From: Bog-473 sp963791995 | Lineage (GTDB): Bacteria; Actinomycetota; Acidimicrobiia; Acidimicrobiales; RAAP-2 | Length of the DNA stretch: 64,000 nt | Reading direction: 5' to 3' | NCBI GenBank assembly: GCA_963791995.1 | Contig: CAWBUQ010000001.1 | Span: forward strand, 248,001 to 312,000 | Shown: positions 45,014-53,623 of the stretch, in pieces | Layout: every line of letters starts with the position of its first letter | How positions within the stretch are numbered: the first letter of the stretch is position 1 | Translations under genes and position numbers: made by a program | Notes under the pieces: generated by a model | What the model was told of the DNA's origin: nothing | Database searches by the model: none | What the model saw: only the letters and a program-made list of their open reading frames with translations

Positions 45014-45942
45014 CCGGATCCCGACGGGTCGCGGCGATACGACCGGTCGACGTGGTCGACGGTGAAGCCGAGCGAGCGGTACAGCGAGACAGCGGTTTCG
45101 TTGGTGGCGTCGGTGTAGAGCATGCCGGTGATCACCCCCCGCGCGGCCATCGACTGGAGACCCGCCACGGTGAGGGAGCGGCCCCACCCCTCCCCGTGGT
45201 GCCGCGGGTCGACAGCGATCACGTAGATCTCCCCGAGGACGGGAGCCCGGTCGCGATGGATCTTCGTCCAGCACGAGCCGATGAGCCCCGGACCTTCGGG
45301 GTCGTCCGCCAGCAAGAAGCCGTCGAGCTCGACCCAGTCGGCCTCCATGCGCTCGCGGAGTTGCTCGACGGTCCACGCGCCCTGCTCGGGATGGCCCGCA
45401 AAGGCCCGGTTGTTGGTGTCGACCCAGGCCGCCTCGTCCTGACCCAGCACGAAGGAGCGGGTGACGAGGGGCCGGGCGGACGCCACCACCTCGTCGGGCA
45501 GCGGGAGCTGGACGCGCATCTGGAGCAGGTCGCGCTCGGGCGTGAAGCCGTGCGCCTCGGCACGCGCGTCGTCCTCGGGACCGGCCTGCATGGCCCACAG
45601 GTGGACCGGCGAGCCGGCCGGCGCCGCAGAAAGCGCGCGGTCGATCAGCTCGGACGCGACGTCGCTGTCCTTGGTGGCGGGGTCCAACACGACGTAGAGG
45701 CCCGTCGTCCCGTCGGCGGCGGGGGAGAGGAACGCACTACCGGCGAGACTGCCGTGGTGCCGAGCCAGGAGGGCGCGATCCTCGGTGGGGGCGATGCCGG
45801 CATGGGTCACGGCCCGCATCTGGGGTTCGGGGAGCGGGGGATGGCCGCGCGCGGCCCCGGCCCGCGCCAGGAGGGCGGTGAGGGCTTTGTCCGGCGCATC
45901 CAGCGCGCCGAGGTCGAGTTCGGTGATGTCCAGTGCGTCCAC
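45010..45942 (-). CDS. mshD: Mycothiol synthase
   Basis: Acetylates Cys-GlcN-Ins in the last step of mycothiol synthesis, the actinobacterial low-molecular-weight thiol. It is a double GNAT protein of 310 residues: a divergent N-terminal GNAT domain (about 1-140) and an active C-terminal one with LGEIYVIAVDPRHHGEGWGR, LTVAGLQSMAARGV and LYTDATNETAVSLYRSLGF. VDTNNRAFAGHPEQGAWTVE matches the MshD linker. GTG 45942 has TACCTT seven bases upstream; a longer frame to 45996 would overlap nth and is rejected. The call is a main reason for placing the organism in the Actinomycetota. Confidence 0.9.
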   Translation of the reverse strand: MDALDITELDLGALDAPDKALTALLARAGAARGHPPLPEPQMRAVTHAGIAPTEDRALLARHHGSLAGSAFLSPAADGTTGLYVVLDPATKDSDVASELIDRALSAAPAGSPVHLWAMQAGPEDDARAEAHGFTPERDLLQMRVQLPLPDEVVASARPLVTRSFVLGQDEAAWVDTNNRAFAGHPEQGAWTVEQLRERMEADWVELDGFLLADDPEGPGLIGSCWTKIHRDRAPVLGEIYVIAVDPRHHGEGWGRSLTVAGLQSMAARGVITGMLYTDATNETAVSLYRSLGFTVDHVDRSYRRDPSGSG

Positions 45943-45949
45943 TCGCGCC

Positions 45950-45955
45950 AAGGTA
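45950..45955 (-). promoter_or_regulatory. -10 element TACCTT of mshD
   Basis: Minus-strand TACCTT, seven bases, then GTG 45942. It lies within the 31-base gap to the divergent nth start, only seven bases from the nth -10 element, so both promoters must overlap. Confidence 0.55.
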
Positions 45956-45961
45956 ACCCGG

Positions 45962-45967
45962 TACCTT
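45962..45967 (+). promoter_or_regulatory. -10 element TACCTT of nth
   Basis: Plus-strand TACCTT, six bases, then ATG 45974, with no ribosome-binding site. Same hexamer as the divergent mshD element. Confidence 0.55.
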
Positions 45968-45973
45968 GAGCAG

Positions 45974-46639
45974 ATGGCGAAGCCCCGCACACCCAAGGGC
46001 CGGGCGCGTCTGACGATCGAACGCCTGGCTGAGTGCTACCCAGGCACGGCCAAAGACCTGTGCGCACTCGACTTCGGGGAACCGTTCCAGCTGTTGGCGG
46101 CCACCATCCTCTCGGCCCAGTGCACGGACGCGCGGGTCAACATGGTGACGCCGGTGCTCTTCGCGAAGTATCCGGACCCGGCGGCGTTGGCCGCGGCGAA
46201 TCCAGAGGACGTGGAGGAGATCATCCGCTCCACCGGGTTCTTCCGCTCCAAGGCGAAGAGCCTGATCGGCATGGCCACGGCCCTCAGCGAACGCTTCGGC
46301 GGCATCGTCCCCACCGAGCTGAAGGACCTGGTGACCATTCCGGGCGTGGGTCGCAAGACGGGGAACGTGGAGCGGAGTGTGGCGTTCGGCTTGCCCGGAC
46401 TCCCCGTCGACACGCACGTGCTGCGCGTGAGCGACCGCCTCGGGCTTCTCGAGGGCATGACGGCGACCGAGCAGCGTGACGCGGTCAAGGTCGAGTACCG
46501 GTTGAACGCCCTCGTCCCCGCCGCCGAACGGGGCGCGTTCAGCCTGCGGATGATCCTCCACGGGCGGCAGACATGCGTTGCTCGAAAACCACGCTGTGGC
46601 GCATGCCCTTTGGCTGATTTCTGCCCCTCGGTTCAGTAA
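45974..46639 (+). CDS. nth: Endonuclease III (Nth)
   Basis: Base-excision glycosylase/AP lyase for oxidised pyrimidines. The 221-residue protein has PFQLLAATILSAQCTDARVN, the helix-hairpin-helix with the catalytic Lys (LVTIPGVGRKTGNV), the catalytic Asp region (LPVDTHVLRVSDRLGL) and a C-terminal iron-sulfur cluster C-x6-C-x2-C-x5-C (CVARKPRCGACPLADFC). Length and all catalytic residues are normal. Divergent from mshD. A strong hairpin about 155 bases downstream probably ends the transcript. Confidence 0.95.
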   Translation: MAKPRTPKGRARLTIERLAECYPGTAKDLCALDFGEPFQLLAATILSAQCTDARVNMVTPVLFAKYPDPAALAAANPEDVEEIIRSTGFFRSKAKSLIGMATALSERFGGIVPTELKDLVTIPGVGRKTGNVERSVAFGLPGLPVDTHVLRVSDRLGLLEGMTATEQRDAVKVEYRLNALVPAAERGAFSLRMILHGRQTCVARKPRCGACPLADFCPSVQ

Positions 46640-46794
46640 ATGGCGCTGGACCGCCGTTTCGCCCCCGTTTTGGGCAATTCGGGTTTCTCTTGGTGAAATC
46701 CAGATATCCAGGGGCTACAGTTAGCGCCGGAACCGGTTCCCGCCACCTGGTTCCAAATGAGTCCGTGCTGGGATCCGCCTCCTGGCCGACTCGC

Positions 46795-46822
46795 CCAATG
46801 CCGGCCTTCGGGCCGGCATTGG
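46795..46822 (+). terminator. Strong hairpin terminator with TTCG loop
   Basis: CCAATGCCGGCC (46795-46806), a TTCG tetraloop and GGCCGGCATTGG (46811-46822) form a perfect 12-bp stem followed by TGTTTCC. It is the best intrinsic terminator in the window and separates nth from the toxin-antitoxin pair. The 155 bases between nth and this hairpin hold no gene I can see. Confidence 0.85.
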
Positions 46823-46875
46823 TGTTTCCGCCCAGGTAGACGGTGGTGCGGACGCGGTGGTACTACTTAAGGTGC

Positions 46876-46881
46876 TACCCT
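46876..46881 (+). promoter_or_regulatory. -10 element TACCCT of the toxin-antitoxin pair
   Basis: TACCCT is followed by six bases and GTG 46888, with a second GTG at 46891. The arrangement predicts a leaderless antitoxin mRNA. TACTACTTAA just upstream could be part of an operator; no clear palindrome was found. Confidence 0.55.
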
Positions 46882-46887
46882 GTGGAC

Positions 46888-47154
46888 GTGGTGACCAAAC
46901 GCTCCGTCTCGCTCGACGACGAGGTGGCGTCGTCGGTGGAACAAGCGGCCAAACAAGACGGGGTGTCGTTCAGCGCATGGCTCTCGTCGGCCGCTGAGAA
47001 ACAGCTGCGGGTCCGCCAGGGACTGCGGGGCGTGGCGGCATGGGAGGGTGAGACGGGCTCGCTCAGCGCAGAGGAATTGGCGGCCGGCGAGGCGCTGCTG
47101 GCCCGGTTGCGCTCGGGAGTCTCCGGCGTGGCGTCACGCGTTCGGCGGCGGTGA
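46888..47154 (+). CDS. Ribbon-helix-helix antitoxin, VapB-like
   Basis: An 88-residue protein beginning VVTKRSVSLDDEVASSVEQA, a ribbon-helix-helix DNA-binding domain (strand, then two helices to about residue 45), followed by a Ser/Glu/Leu-rich tail (GSLSAEELAAGEALLARLRS) that would wrap around the toxin. It would repress its own promoter. The stop overlaps the toxin start as GTGA. GTG 46888 is chosen from the promoter spacing; a longer frame from 46843 would start upstream of the promoter. Confidence 0.8.
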   Translation: MVTKRSVSLDDEVASSVEQAAKQDGVSFSAWLSSAAEKQLRVRQGLRGVAAWEGETGSLSAEELAAGEALLARLRSGVSGVASRVRRR

Positions 47155-47549
47155 GCGCGACTCGACGCGAGGGCCTGGTCTACGGGCTTGGCGCACTGCA
47201 CGCCGCAGCACGAGGCGACCGGATGATGTGGGCCTTGCATCGAGCTGCGTTGTCGAACGGCATCGTTCCGGTCATCCCCGCCGTGGCGGTCGCGGAGGGC
47301 TACCGGACCGAAGCGCGCAGCGACCGGATCGGCGAGCTCCTGGCCGGCACCGAGGTGGAGCCGTTCAGTGGTGAGGCGGCACGTCGCTCGGGTGAGCTGG
47401 CAGCTCGCTGCGACACCTCGGACCTGAGCGTCGTCGCTGTCGTCGAGGTCGCCGAACGACGCAATTGTGCCGTGGTGGCGCAGCGCCAGGCGGTCCTGCG
47501 CACAGCCGCCTCGCTGCTCGGCCACGAACTCGTCCTCTACGCCGTCTAG
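47151..47549 (+). CDS. PIN-domain toxin-like protein with altered active site
   Basis: A 132-residue protein whose central part matches actinobacterial VapC toxins: ALHAAARGDRMMWALHRAAL, VPVIPAVAVAEGYRT, LLAGTEVEPFSGEAARRSGE and DTSDLSVVAVVEVAERR. In family memory the first strand should read like LVLDAGAL with a catalytic Asp; here it is LVYGLGAL. The later acidic positions, expected near the SDLSVVAVV strand and in a TSDP turn, read Val and AQRQ. If these alignments are right, most of the metal-binding acidic residues are gone and the nuclease would be inactive. It is coupled to the antitoxin by GTGA. Confidence 0.75.
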   Translation: MSATRREGLVYGLGALHAAARGDRMMWALHRAALSNGIVPVIPAVAVAEGYRTEARSDRIGELLAGTEVEPFSGEAARRSGELAARCDTSDLSVVAVVEVAERRNCAVVAQRQAVLRTAASLLGHELVLYAV

Positions 47550-47587
47550 CGAGACCGGGGCTCGGGCCCTCCATTCTGCCGAGCAGC

Positions 47588-47794
47588 TCAGCTCGTGCGG
47601 GTCTCGCGGCCCGACCCCTGGGAGAACCGCCGCAGGCGGCGCAGGGCTCCCCCGAGCGCCCGCTCGATCGCGATCAGCTCGTGCGCGGTCTCCTCGTCGC
47701 CACCGGACAGTGCTCCCTCGGCCATCGCGGTCACCCGCTCGTGCAGCTCGGCCAGGCTGGACGTCAGGGAGGAGATCTCGGCGGCAGAGGACAT
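47588..47794 (-). CDS. Small helical protein of unknown function
   Basis: A 68-residue acidic-to-basic helical protein, MSSAAEISSLTSSLAELHER then VTAMAEGALSGGDEETAHEL and ALGGALRRLRRFSQGSG. Two amphipathic helices joined by a Gly/Asp turn are likely. I recall similar small proteins in actinobacterial genomes but no function. The downstream ATG at 47794 is preferred over 47845 because the sequence before it overlaps the next gene on the other strand and looks non-coding. Confidence 0.6.
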   Translation of the reverse strand: MSSAAEISSLTSSLAELHERVTAMAEGALSGGDEETAHELIAIERALGGALRRLRRFSQGSGRETRTS

Positions 47795-47800
47795 CCCACG

Positions 47801-48369
47801 ATGATGGCCGATCATGGGCTCGCCCTGCCGACCGAGGAACGACACGGGCTGATCTGGGTCGTCCTCACCGCGGGCGCTGCCCTCGATGTCGTCTCACACC
47901 TCGTTCCTCTCGACGCCGAGCTGTCGGCATGGGGTCTTGAGGGGTCCGAATACCTCACGGAGCGCGAGATCGTCGCCGACGTGAACCGGAAGGCGACCAT
48001 CGAGGCGTTCGCCGAGAACTATCACTTCCCCTACGTGCACTCGAACAGCATCGTGCCGTCGGAAGAGCCTGGGCGCAGCACGCTCCGGCACGGCTGGATG
48101 GCCAGCACACCCGCTCCCGACGACGCCACCCGGGCCGGCTACGCCGAGCTCTACGAGGCGGTCCACGCCGCGGTCGGTGACGAGGACTTCGGTGTGCAGC
48201 CCGGCTGCGGGCAGGCGGCGCGCAACGCGGCCAGCACGACCACATGGTCATCGAGCGCAACAATGTCGGCGCCCAGCACGTGGTCACGACCCTTCACCCG
48301 GGCACCGCCGCCGGCAGTAGGGGGCTGCCGAGCGCCCGGGGCTGCCAGAGGCCCCCGGTAGCCTTGTGA
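47801..48369 (+). pseudogene. Remnant of an aromatic-ring-hydroxylating dioxygenase alpha subunit
   Basis: Only part of the catalytic domain of a Rieske oxygenase is left. It reads LALPTEERHGLIWVVLTAG, VNRKATIEAFAENYHFPYVH with the iron-binding His pair, and VGDEDFGVQPGCGQAARN; then, one frame on from about 48225, GQHDHMVIERNNVGAQHVVT, the usual C-terminal motif. The N-terminal Rieske [2Fe-2S] domain is missing and the last residues are atypical. The 3' end runs into the hisD promoter. This appears to be genuine gene loss with a later frameshift. Confidence 0.75.
48359..48364 (+). promoter_or_regulatory. -10 element TAGCCT of hisD
   Basis: TAGCCT lies nine bases before ATG 48374, leaving at most a few leader bases and no ribosome-binding site. 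It is the likely start of the histidine operon transcript. Confidence 0.5.
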
Positions 48370-48373
48370 CCTC

Positions 48374-49697
48374 ATGTCCCTCCGTGTCCTGGACCTGCGC
48401 GGCGCCCGGCCGCCCTTTGACGCTGCCCTGCCGCGCCCCACCGCGCCCGGTGCAGATGTCCACGACGCCGTGGCCCGGATCTTGTCGCAGGTCAGGGAGC
48501 ACGGGGACGAGGCCCTCCTGCGCTACACGGCCGAGCTGGACGGAGTGGATGTCAGAAGCGGCCTGCGGGTCCCCGACGCCGAGCTGGAAGCGGCTCGGTC
48601 CAGGGTCGAGCCCGACCTGCTCAAGGCACTCGAGGTCGCGTTCGGGCGCATCCTCGCCTACCACGAGCACGAGGGCGACGACCCGGGCGACTTCGTCGAC
48701 GGCGGCATCACGGTCAGCCACCTGACCCGTCCGGTCGGCCGGGCGGGGATCTACGCGCCGGGCGGCCGCGCCCGCTACCCCTCGACCGTCCTCATGTGTG
48801 CCGCACCGGCGCGGGTGGCCGGCGTGGCGAGCATCGCGCTGTGCGTCCCGCCCGCAGCAGACGGACGAGTCGACGACGCCACCCTGTGCGCGGCTTCCGT
48901 CGCCGGGGTCGACGAGGTGTACCGGATCGGGGGGGCACAGGCCATCGCCGCCATGGCGTACGGCACCGAGAGCGTGCCGGCCGTCGACGTCATCGCCGGT
49001 CCAGGGAATGCCTACGTCGCCGAAGCGAAGCGACAGGTGTCCGGTGTCGTGGGCGTCGCCTCGGCCTTCGCCGGACCGTCCGAGATCGTTGTCATGGCCG
49101 CCCCCGGAGCGACGCTGGCCTTCGCCGCCATCGACCTGGTCGTGCAGGCCGAGCACGGGCCGGACGGGCTGGCCTGGCTGGTGACGTGGGACGCCGACCT
49201 GCTCAGTGCGGTGTCGGCCGAGGTGGATCGCATCGTGGCGGCGTCGAGCCGCCGCGCCGACCTCGAGTCGACATTGGCCTCGGCAGGGATCGCCTGTCTG
49301 GTGGACAGTCCCAAGGACGCGCTCGCTGTGTGCAACGCGGTGGCGCCCGAGCACCTCCAGCTCATGGTCCCCGCGTCCGACGTGGCCCGGGCTGCTCGAC
49401 GGCGTGCAGAACGCCGGTGCGGTGTTCGTCGGAGACTGGTCCCCGGCCAGCATGGGCGACTACGTGGCGGGACCGAACCACGTGCTCCCGACCAACCGGA
49501 CCGCGCGCTTCGCCTCTGCGCTGCGCGCCGACGATTTCCGCAAGCACGTGCACGCGGTGCGCGTGACCCCCGACGCGCTCCGGGCACTTGGTCCGCACGT
49601 CGTGACGCTGGCCGAGGCCGAGGGCCTGCCCGCCCACGCCGATTCTGTCCGACGTCGCCTCGAAGCCCTCGACGAAGACAAGGGGCGGCGCTCGTGA
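48374..49697 (+). CDS. hisD: Histidinol dehydrogenase (frameshifted)
   Basis: Catalyses the last two oxidations to L-histidine with a zinc ion and NAD. Seen: VGRAGIYAPGGRARYPSTVL, VYRIGGAQAIAAMAYGT, DVIAGPGNAYVAEAKRQV, AGPSEIVVMA, AEHGPDGLAWL and NAVAPEHLQLM. At about 49388-49392 the frame is lost after PASDVA; the rest, GLLDGVQNAGAVFVGDWSP, GDYVAGPNHVLPTNRTARF and FRKHVHAVRVT, is one frame on to TGA 49697. One extra C in GGCCCGGG explains it. First gene of the his operon; overlaps hisC by GTGA. Confidence 0.94.
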
Positions 49698-50759
49698 GCG
49701 CTGTTCCGCCGGTGCGCCCCGATCTCGCCCTCTCCGAGGGCTATCACTCACCCCAGGTCGATGCCGAGGTGCGACTCAACACGAACGAGTCACCCCTCCC
49801 GCCGCCCGATGCGTGGCGTGGGGAACTGCTCGAGGCGCTCGCAGACGTGTCCTTTCACCGTTACCCCAACCGCCCTGCGACCGAGTTGCGCAACGCGGTG
49901 GCGGCACTGCACGGGGTCAGCGCCGCGGAGATCTTCTGCGCCAACGGTTCCAACGAGGTTCTCCAGTCGCTGCTGCTGGCCTTCGGCGGCCCCGGCCGGT
50001 GGGCGCTCGTCTTCGAGCCCACGTACGCGCTGCACTCGCACATCGCGCGGATCACCGGCACCGAGGTCGTCGAGGGCGCTCGCGACGACGACTTCCAGAT
50101 CGATCCCGAGGACGCGGTCGCGCTGATCGGTGAGAGCCGGCCCGACGTCACGTTCCTGTGCTCGCCGAACAACCCGACCGGCCGAGCCGAGCCGCCGGCG
50201 ACCGTTGCCGCCGTCTGCGGTGCGGCACCGGGCCTCGTCATCGTCGACGAGGCCTACGGCCAGTTCGCGCCGTGGTCGGCCCTCGAGCTGCACGGACCGG
50301 CGCACCCCGGTCTCGTGCGTGACCCGGACCTTCTCCAAGACGTGGGCGATGGCCGGTGCGCGCCTCGGGTACCTGGTGGCCGACCCGATGGTGGTCACCG
50401 CCTGTGAATCGGTCGTCCTCCCGTACCACCTCTCGGTCCAGACGCAGTTGGCCGGGCTGCTGGCCCTGCGCCACGTGCCCGAGATGGAAGCGCGGATGGC
50501 CAGGATCACCGAGGAGCGGGGCCGCGTGGCCGCGGCGCTGGCCGAGCTGCCTGTCGACGCCTGGCCCTCCGACGCGAATTTCATCTTGTTCCGTCCTCGC
50601 GCACGCGACGCAGACGACGTGTGGCAGTCGCTCCTGTCGCACTCGGTCCTCATCCGGAACTGTGCCAGTTGGAGCGGCCTGCGCGGCTGCTTGCGTGTCA
50701 CCATCGGCACGTCCGACGAGAACGATCGCTTCCTCCACGCCCTCAAGGAGAGTCTGTGA
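49694..50759 (+). CDS. hisC: Histidinol-phosphate aminotransferase (frameshifted)
   Basis: PLP enzyme converting imidazole-acetol phosphate to histidinol phosphate. Class I/II fold: VRLNTNESPLPPPDAW, FHRYPNRPATELRNAVAALH, FCANGSNEVLQSLLLAFGG, FEPTYALHSHIARITGTE, TFLCSPNNPTGRAEPP and VIVDEAYGQFA. The frame is lost at about 50319; the PLP lysine follows in TRTFSKTWAMAGARLGYLVA one frame on, continuing to SDANFILFRPRARDADDVW and TIGTSDENDRFL. One extra C in CGTGCGTG explains it. GTG start overlaps hisD; stop overlaps hisB. Confidence 0.93.
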
Positions 50760-51379
50760 CCCCCGACGCCGCCACCAACGCCAGCGCTGCCCGCCGAGCC
50801 GCCAAGGAGCGCGTCACCAAGGAGACCACGATCGAGGCGACGTTGGTGGTCGACGGGACCGGCCGCACCGAGGTCAGCACCGGCCTGCCCTTCTTCGACC
50901 ACATGGTCGAGCAGCTGGGGCGCCACGCCTCCTTCGATCTGACCGTCCACGCGCAGGGTGACCTGCACGTGGACGCCCACCACACCGTCGAGGACGTCGG
51001 CATCGTCCTCGGGGCCTGCCTGGCCGAGGCCCTGGGGGACAAGGCGGGCGTGCGCCGCTTCGCCTCCATGCTGGTTCCCTTGGACGAAGCGCTGATTGAG
51101 GTGGCGCTCGACCTCTCCGGCCGGCCGTACCTGGCCTACGGCCTCGACTTCGCGCCGGACACGCCGGGGCTGGGCTCGCCACCGTTCAACCCGCAGCTGG
51201 CCGAAGAGTTCTGGCGCGCCTTCGTGACCGCCGCCAACGTGACGCTGCACATCCGGTGCCTCGAGGGCAAGAACACCCACCACATGCTCGAAGCGAGCTT
51301 CAAGGGAGTGGCGCGCTGCCTGCGCGACGCCGTGCGCGTCGAGGGAGGTGGCATTCCCTCGACGAAGGGGAGCCTGTGA
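50756..51379 (+). CDS. hisB: Imidazoleglycerol-phosphate dehydratase
   Basis: Manganese enzyme removing water from imidazoleglycerol phosphate. The 207-residue protein is the stand-alone form without a phosphatase domain: STGLPFFDHMVEQLGRHASF, DLHVDAHHTVEDVGIVLG, FASMLVPLDEALIEVALDLS, TLHIRCLEGKNTHHMLEASF and GGGIPSTKGSL. Both HHTVED/HHMLEA metal-binding repeats are intact. A separate histidinol-phosphate phosphatase must be encoded elsewhere. GTGA overlaps on both sides. Confidence 0.96.
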   Translation: MTPDAATNASAARRAAKERVTKETTIEATLVVDGTGRTEVSTGLPFFDHMVEQLGRHASFDLTVHAQGDLHVDAHHTVEDVGIVLGACLAEALGDKAGVRRFASMLVPLDEALIEVALDLSGRPYLAYGLDFAPDTPGLGSPPFNPQLAEEFWRAFVTAANVTLHIRCLEGKNTHHMLEASFKGVARCLRDAVRVEGGGIPSTKGSL

Positions 51380-52053
51380 CGGGCCCGCGCATCGCTGTCC
51401 TCGACTACGGCATCGGCAATCTGCGATCGGCCGAGAAGGCGCTCCAACACGTCGGATCCGACGCGCGCCTCGTGACCGACACGGCGTCGGTCGAGGCAGC
51501 CGACGCGGTCTTGCTGCCCGGTGTGGGGGCCTTCGGGGCCTGCGCGCGCGCGTTGCGTGAGAGCGGCCTGGACGCACCGGCGCGCGCCGCGCTGGAGGCC
51601 GGGGTGCCCTTCTTCGGCGTGTGCGTCGGTTTCCAACTCCTCTACGAGGATTCGGTGGAGAGCCCGGACGCCACCGGCCTGGGCGTCTTCTCTGGCACGG
51701 TCGGTGCGCTGCCGCCGGGTGTGAAGCACCCGCAGATGCAGTGGAACACCCTGGAGGTGCGCGGCGAGACCGCGCCGGCGGCGCTGGAGGGACTCGGTCG
51801 GCAACCCTGGGTCTACTTCGTGCACTCCTTCGCACCGCCAGTCGGGGACGAGACCGTGGCGGTGTGCGACTACGGCGGTCCCGTGGCAGCGCTGGCGGCA
51901 CGCGGCACGCTCTGGGGCGCCCAGTTCCACCCCGAGAAGTCCGGGACGACGGGACTGGGGCTCCTGGCCAACTTCGTGCGACTGGCCGCGGCCCCGGCCC
52001 CGCCCCCTGCCACAGCCCGGGCCGCAGGCGCGACAGCCGAGGACGGCACGTGA
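51376..52053 (+). CDS. hisH: Imidazole glycerol phosphate synthase, glutaminase subunit
   Basis: Supplies ammonia from glutamine to HisF. Class I amidotransferase: IAVLDYGIGNLRSAEKALQH, AVLLPGVGAFGACARAL, nucleophile elbow VPFFGVCVGFQLLYEDS (Cys near 84), HPQMQWNTL, YFVHSFAPPV and the His/Glu pair in WGAQFHPEKSGTTGLGLLAN. The oxyanion strand reads GVCVGFQ where GICLGMQ is common, a conservative change. A Pro/Ala-rich tail of about 20 residues follows the domain. Stop overlaps the hisA ATG. Confidence 0.95.
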   Translation: MTGPRIAVLDYGIGNLRSAEKALQHVGSDARLVTDTASVEAADAVLLPGVGAFGACARALRESGLDAPARAALEAGVPFFGVCVGFQLLYEDSVESPDATGLGVFSGTVGALPPGVKHPQMQWNTLEVRGETAPAALEGLGRQPWVYFVHSFAPPVGDETVAVCDYGGPVAALAARGTLWGAQFHPEKSGTTGLGLLANFVRLAAAPAPPPATARAAGATAEDGT

Positions 52054-52812
52054 TGGACCTCCTGCCGGCCATCGACCTGCGCGGCGGAGCGGCCGTGCGC
52101 CTGACCCAGGGCGACTTCGCCCGTGAGCAGCAGTACGGGGACCCCGGCGCGCTGGCGGCCCGCTACGTCGAGGGCGGCGCCCGCTGGATCCACGTGGTCG
52201 ACCTCGACGGCGCGCGCACCGGTGTCCCGCACCGAGCGCGACGTGCTGGTCGAGATCCTCCGGGTGGTAGCCGGCGACAAGGTCAGTATCGAGTTCGGTG
52301 GCGGGGTCCGCTCCGAGGACGACGCCGACGAGCTCCTCGCCTCAGGGGTGACGCGGGTTGTGTTCGGCACGGCGGCACTCGAAGAGCCCGCGCTGGCGGG
52401 TCGGTGCGCCCGGCGCTGGCCGGGGCGGGTCGCCGTCGGGCTCGACTACCGGGTCGGTGCCGACGGCGTGGCCGAGGCCCAGGCACAAGGGTGGCTGGCG
52501 GGGTCAGGCGAATCGGTGACCGACCTGCTCGAGTTGTGGGCGCACGAACCGCTCGGTGCCGTGGTCGTGACCGCGGTGGCGCGCGACGGCATGTTGTCGG
52601 GGCCGGACCTCGGCGGGCTGGCTTCCCTGTTGGCGACGACAGCACTCCCCGTCGTGGCGTCCGGCGGGGTATCGGCCACCAGCGACCTCGAGGCGCTGGC
52701 CGCTCTCGGCTCACCGGCGCGCCGCCTGTCGGGGGCGATCGTGGGCAAGGCGCTCGTCGAGGGTCGCTTCAGCGTGGAGGAGGGCATCGCCGCGTGCGAA
52801 ACGTCCGGCTGA
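52053..52812 (+). CDS. hisA: Phosphoribosyl-formimino-AICAR phosphate isomerase (frameshifted)
   Basis: TIM-barrel isomerase acting on ProFAR. First part: MDLLPAIDLRGGAAVRLTQG, the catalytic Asp in PAIDLR, GGARWIHVVDLDGARTGVP. At about 52225 the frame moves; the rest reads TERDVLVEILRVVAGDKVSI, EFGGGVRSEDDADELLASGV, VVFGTAALEEP, VVVTAVARDGMLSGPDL and VVASGGVSATSDLEAL. One extra base in CCCGCACC explains it. Many actinobacteria use this protein (PriA) for both His and Trp synthesis. Here a separate trpF at 59.2 kb removes that need, so hisA is probably single-function. Confidence 0.93.
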
Positions 52813-53555
52813 TCCTGTGTCTCGACGTGACGGGTGGTCGCGTCGTGAAGGGCGTGCGCTTCGTCGATCTCACCGACGAGGGCGACCCGGTGGAGCTGGC
52901 CGCCCGTTACGACGAGGAGGGCGCCGACGAGGTCACCTTTCTCGATATCACCGCGTCGTCCGACGGCCGCGACACCATGGTCGAGGTGGTGACCCGCACG
53001 GCCGAGCAAGTCTTCATTCCTCTCACCGTGGGCGGTGGTGTGCGGGCGGCAGAGGACGCACGCCGCCTCCTTCGGGCCGGGGCCGACAAGATCGCGGTGA
53101 ACACGGCCGCCATCGAAAGACCAGCGTTGGTGCGCGACATCGCGGACGAATTCGGCGGCCAGTGCGCGGTGGTGGCGATCGACGCGCGGGCGCGCGCGGA
53201 TAGTGGGTGGGAGGTGCATACGCACGGCGGCCGGCGGCCGGTAGGTCGCGACGCGGTGGCGTGGGCCGTCGAGTGTGCCGGCAACGGCGCGGGGGAGATC
53301 CTGCTGACGTCAATGGACCGCGACGGCACCCGCGACGGTTTCGACCTGGCGCTGACGCGGGCAGTCGTCGACGCCGTGGACATCCCGGTCATCGCGTCGG
53401 GGGGTGTCGGGCGGCTGCAGGATCTCGTCGACGGCGCCCTCATCGGTGGCGCCGATGCCGTGCTGGCTGCCTCGATCTTCCACCGTCGCGAGTTCACGAT
53501 CGGTGAGGCCAAGACCTACATGACCGCCAACGGGGTGGCTGTCCGCCCCGCCTGA
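52794..53555 (+). CDS. hisF: Imidazole glycerol phosphate synthase, cyclase subunit
   Basis: Cyclase half of the HisHF complex, a TIM barrel of 253 residues. Seen: VRLILCLDVTGGRVVKGVRF with the catalytic Asp, DEVTFLDITASSDGRDTM, FIPLTVGGGVRAAEDARRL, ADKIAVNTAAIERP, VVAIDARARADSGWEVHTHG, ILLTSMDRDGTRDGFDLAL with the second Asp, and VIASGGVGRLQDLVDG. The GTG start lies inside hisA, with GGAGGAGGG about ten bases upstream. The DITAS loop is complete. Confidence 0.95.
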   Translation: MRNVRLILCLDVTGGRVVKGVRFVDLTDEGDPVELAARYDEEGADEVTFLDITASSDGRDTMVEVVTRTAEQVFIPLTVGGGVRAAEDARRLLRAGADKIAVNTAAIERPALVRDIADEFGGQCAVVAIDARARADSGWEVHTHGGRRPVGRDAVAWAVECAGNGAGEILLTSMDRDGTRDGFDLALTRAVVDAVDIPVIASGGVGRLQDLVDGALIGGADAVLAASIFHRREFTIGEAKTYMTANGVAVRPA

Positions 53556-53623
53556 GTCGGGCCCGGAGCGGGGCCGGAGCGAGGCCGCCGGGCCTGCTGA
53601 CCTGGGCGGGCGGCACCGTGCGG

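Noticed and set aside
52053..52812. Calling hisA as bifunctional priA
   Set aside because: A complete separate trpF lies at 59236-59919, so bifunctionality is not required and cannot be shown from sequence alone.
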